DNA of 64,000 nt from Halothermothrix sp. Lineage in GTDB: Bacteria > Bacillota > Halanaerobiia > DY22613. Location: contig JAENYK010000006.1 of the NCBI GenBank assembly GCA_016841825.1, positions 1 to 64,000 on the forward strand. Reading direction: 5' to 3'. The notes beneath the pieces were generated by a model. The model had not been told where the DNA came from and made no database searches. It saw only the letters and a list, made by a program, of their open reading frames with translations. Positions 62,047 to 64,000 of this stretch are shown piece by piece (within the stretch, counting starts at the first letter, position 1; each line of letters starts with the position of its first letter). The position numbers and the translations under genes were made by a program.

Positions 62047-63513
62047 GTGGAAAGAACAGATTTTGATCATCATCGAACCCCAATTTTTTCGTTTTTACAG
62101 GATTATTTGGAAAAAGATATAACTCCATTCTTTGTTCCTGGACATAAACATGGAAGGGGACTTAAGGAATTTTCGGATTTTGTAGGTAGTCGAATTCTTG
62201 GTATGGATATTACCAGTTTACCTGAAAGTGATAATCTGGCGAATCCAATTGGGATCATTAAGGAATCACAAGAGCTTTTGGCAGATGCCTTTGGTGCAGA
62301 GAATGCATACTTTCTGGTGAACGGAACCAGTGAAGGTGTGCAAGTCATGATTCGGAGTGCAGTCAAACCAGGCGAGCAGATTATCATCCCTCGCAATGCT
62401 CATAAGTCTACAGTAGGTGGTTTGATTCTCTCAGGTGCTGTCCCTGTATATGTTTATCCTGAAATGAATGCAGAATTAGGAATTAGTACTGTAGTTGATA
62501 GTTCAACAATTAAAGAGATTTTTAAAAAACACCCCTTTGCCAAGGCCGTATTTGTAATTAACCCTACATATTATGGGATGGTTTCAGATATTAAGACTAT
62601 AGTTCGGACAGCTCATCGCGAAGGTGCAGTAGTTCTGGTAGATGAAGCACATGGTGCACATATGGGTTTCCATGATGATTTTCCTTTGACCGGGATGGAA
62701 GTAGGGGCAGATATGAGTGCTGCCAGTCTGCACAAAACTGGTGGTTCTTTGACCCAGAGCTCTGTGCTGCTTTTAAGAGGAGCCAGAATTCCCCAGGAGA
62801 ATGTCAAGCAGACTTTAAACTTGACCAGAACAACTAGTCCTTCATATATATTGATGGCATCTCTGGATGTAGCCAGAAAACAGTTGGCTCTTTGGGGAGA
62901 CGAACTGTTGGAAGAAACTTTAGAGCTGGCCCGATATGCCAGAAGAGAGATTAATGAGATTGAAGGTTTATATGCTTTTGATCATAATCTTAGCGGCACG
63001 AGTGGTATTTATGATCTGGATGAGACCAAATTAGCCATCTATGTCGGAAAGTTAGGGGTCACTGGTTTTGCACTGGAGCGGGAGTTGATGACCCGGTTTG
63101 GAATTGGTTTAGAACTGGCTGATTTAAACAATGTTTTAGCTTTGATTACTATTGGAGATACGAAACAATCTGTAGATAAATTAATTAATGCCTTGAAGAC
63201 GATTGTTCAGGAACGGGGGACTCATGATGTAAAAAAACTGATTGAATTACCAGAGATGCCTGATCTGATTGTTAGTCCCCGTGACGCATATTATGGAACC
63301 AAAAAGAAAGTATTGTTAGAAGAAGCAGCTGGTGAGATTTGTGGAGAGATGCTGATGGCTTATCCTCCCGGTATTCCATTAATCTGTCCAGGTGAACGAC
63401 TTACCCAGGATGTAGTGGATTATGTAAAGGTTCTTAAAGAGCAACATGCGTCACTCCAGGGTACTGCTGATCCTTATGTTAACTATATTCGTGTCCTTGG
63501 TCACGATTACTAA
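62047..63513 (+). CDS. Orn/Lys/Arg decarboxylase, group III PLP fold
   Basis: 488 residues from the GTG at 62047, eight bases after AAAGGAG; an earlier GTG at 62038 lies inside that sequence. Typical motifs are PFFVPGHKHG (residues 30-40), NGTSEG, VLVDEAHGAH and the PLP lysine in SLHKTGGS near 230. A C-terminal AYPPGIPLICPGE closes the domain. It makes a polyamine such as cadaverine or agmatine; the substrate is not decided by sequence reading. It lacks the wing domain of long inducible decarboxylases, as in SpeA-like Firmicute enzymes. Confidence 0.88.
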   Translation: MERTDFDHHRTPIFSFLQDYLEKDITPFFVPGHKHGRGLKEFSDFVGSRILGMDITSLPESDNLANPIGIIKESQELLADAFGAENAYFLVNGTSEGVQVMIRSAVKPGEQIIIPRNAHKSTVGGLILSGAVPVYVYPEMNAELGISTVVDSSTIKEIFKKHPFAKAVFVINPTYYGMVSDIKTIVRTAHREGAVVLVDEAHGAHMGFHDDFPLTGMEVGADMSAASLHKTGGSLTQSSVLLLRGARIPQENVKQTLNLTRTTSPSYILMASLDVARKQLALWGDELLEETLELARYARREINEIEGLYAFDHNLSGTSGIYDLDETKLAIYVGKLGVTGFALERELMTRFGIGLELADLNNVLALITIGDTKQSVDKLINALKTIVQERGTHDVKKLIELPEMPDLIVSPRDAYYGTKKKVLLEEAAGEICGEMLMAYPPGIPLICPGERLTQDVVDYVKVLKEQHASLQGTADPYVNYIRVLGHDY

Positions 63514-63520
63514 AATTTGC

Positions 63521-63554
63521 AAGCACCTTGAGAGTTTTTCTCAGGGTGCTTTTT
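63521..63554 (+). terminator. Terminator after the decarboxylase
   Basis: AAGCACCTTGAGA pairs with TCTCAGGGTGCTT, followed by a T-run. Confidence 0.85.
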
Positions 63555-63655
63555 ATATACTATTTTTATTCTAATAAAACAGGATTTTGGGAGTTTTCCA
63601 AAGAATTAATTTGTTAAGATGTAAGTTTTTATCATACAAGGAGAGTGACAATGAA

Positions 63656-64000
63656 GTGAAAGCTGAAATCGTCTGTATAGGTACCGAACTACTTTTGGGT
63701 GATGTTGTTAATACTAATGCTACCTGGCTGGCTAAAGAACTAAAAGAATTGGGAATAGGCCTTTATTATGTGAATACTGTTGGTGATAATCGTCAACGTA
63801 TGGAAGAAGTTATAAAAAGTGCATACCAGAGATCTGATTTGATTATTATTACAGGAGGATTAGGTCCGACAGAGGATGATTTAACCAGAGAGATTATCGC
63901 TGTAGCTACTGGTCGGCCTTTGATCTTTTCGCAAGATTTAGCAGATCAAATTCAACATCGTTTTAATCATTTTAAACGTAAGATGACTCCGAATAATTTG
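63656..64000 (+). CDS. cinA: CinA, N-terminal part (runs off the window)
   Basis: The first 115 codons are visible from the GTG at 63656, about ten bases behind AAGGAGAG. The product starts MKAEIVCIGTELLLGDVVNTNA and shows TGGLGPTEDDLTRE near residue 66, diagnostic of the MoaB-like molybdopterin-binding domain of CinA. CinA acts in competence-linked and pyridine-nucleotide salvage functions. Confidence 0.95.
   Translation, partial: MKAEIVCIGTELLLGDVVNTNATWLAKELKELGIGLYYVNTVGDNRQRMEEVIKSAYQRSDLIIITGGLGPTEDDLTREIIAVATGRPLIFSQDLADQIQHRFNHFKRKMTPNNL

Noticed and set aside
1-64000. CRISPR array or cas genes
   Set aside because: No regularly spaced direct repeats and no Cas-like proteins seen; the only repeat family is dispersed and palindromic.

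Overview
The window comes from a low-GC Firmicute (AT-rich, strong GGAGG ribosome binding sites, TTGACA-17-TATAAT promoters, many GTG and TTG starts). It carries spore-associated genes (CotF-like coat protein, Spo0E-like phosphatase). It also has hints of a two-membrane envelope: an AsmA-like protein, and a phage lysis protein whose C-terminus resembles an outer-membrane strand. Together these point to a Halanaerobiales-like anaerobe. That placement is inference; no rRNA is present.

Left end (1-3333): a large SF2 helicase of the kind found in defence islands is the last gene of an element. The element ends at a displaced 3' fragment of tRNA-Leu(UAG) that still has its own terminator. Between helicase and tRNA fragment lies a strikingly C-rich, G-poor stretch.

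Phage-derived region (3.8-20.6 kb): a TPR protein overlaps a 43-residue secreted-peptide gene in the arrangement of Rap-Phr and AimR-AimP pairs. It faces an XRE-type repressor with divergent promoters that share an operator motif. A decayed early region, a late-regulator-like gene and a promoter immediately followed by a terminator come next. Then follows a complete non-contractile tail module: terminator, tube, frameshifted chaperones, tape measure, and distal tail and receptor-binding proteins. A holin, amidase and envelope-lysis-like gene close the region. No integrase, terminase, portal or capsid is present. I read it as a candidate F-type (flexible, headless) tailocin under peptide control, the most interesting system in the window. 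A decaying prophage is the main alternative.

Middle (20.7-49 kb) is ordinary accessory chromosome: AsmA-like protein, MocR regulator with a divergent EamA transporter, EFR1 ferredoxin, an operon of binding-protein/VWA, XpaC, binding protein and TelA, two tandem microproteins, NERD protein, SGNH hydrolase, WYL regulator with operator, ABC-2 exporter, YfbK-like VWA protein and SDR epimerase. A four-histidine leader peptide precedes a broken second hisS. HD-GYP, Spo0E-like/MEDS, CotF, GNAT and cyclophilin genes follow. Three copies of a structured intergenic repeat lie at 43.8, 47.6 and 52.7 kb.

Right part (49-64 kb): an ABC-F protein behind a leader ORF and two terminators; nitronate monooxygenase; rimO-pgsA-pgpA; a gene with a perfect SOS box; a two-gene FtsH-like unit. 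A TyrR-like sigma-54 activator is followed by three TyrR-type boxes and a correctly spaced sigma-54 promoter in front of methionine gamma-lyase. An Orn/Lys/Arg decarboxylase and the start of cinA end the window. Small genes, leader peptides and regulatory sites listed here were read directly from the sequence.
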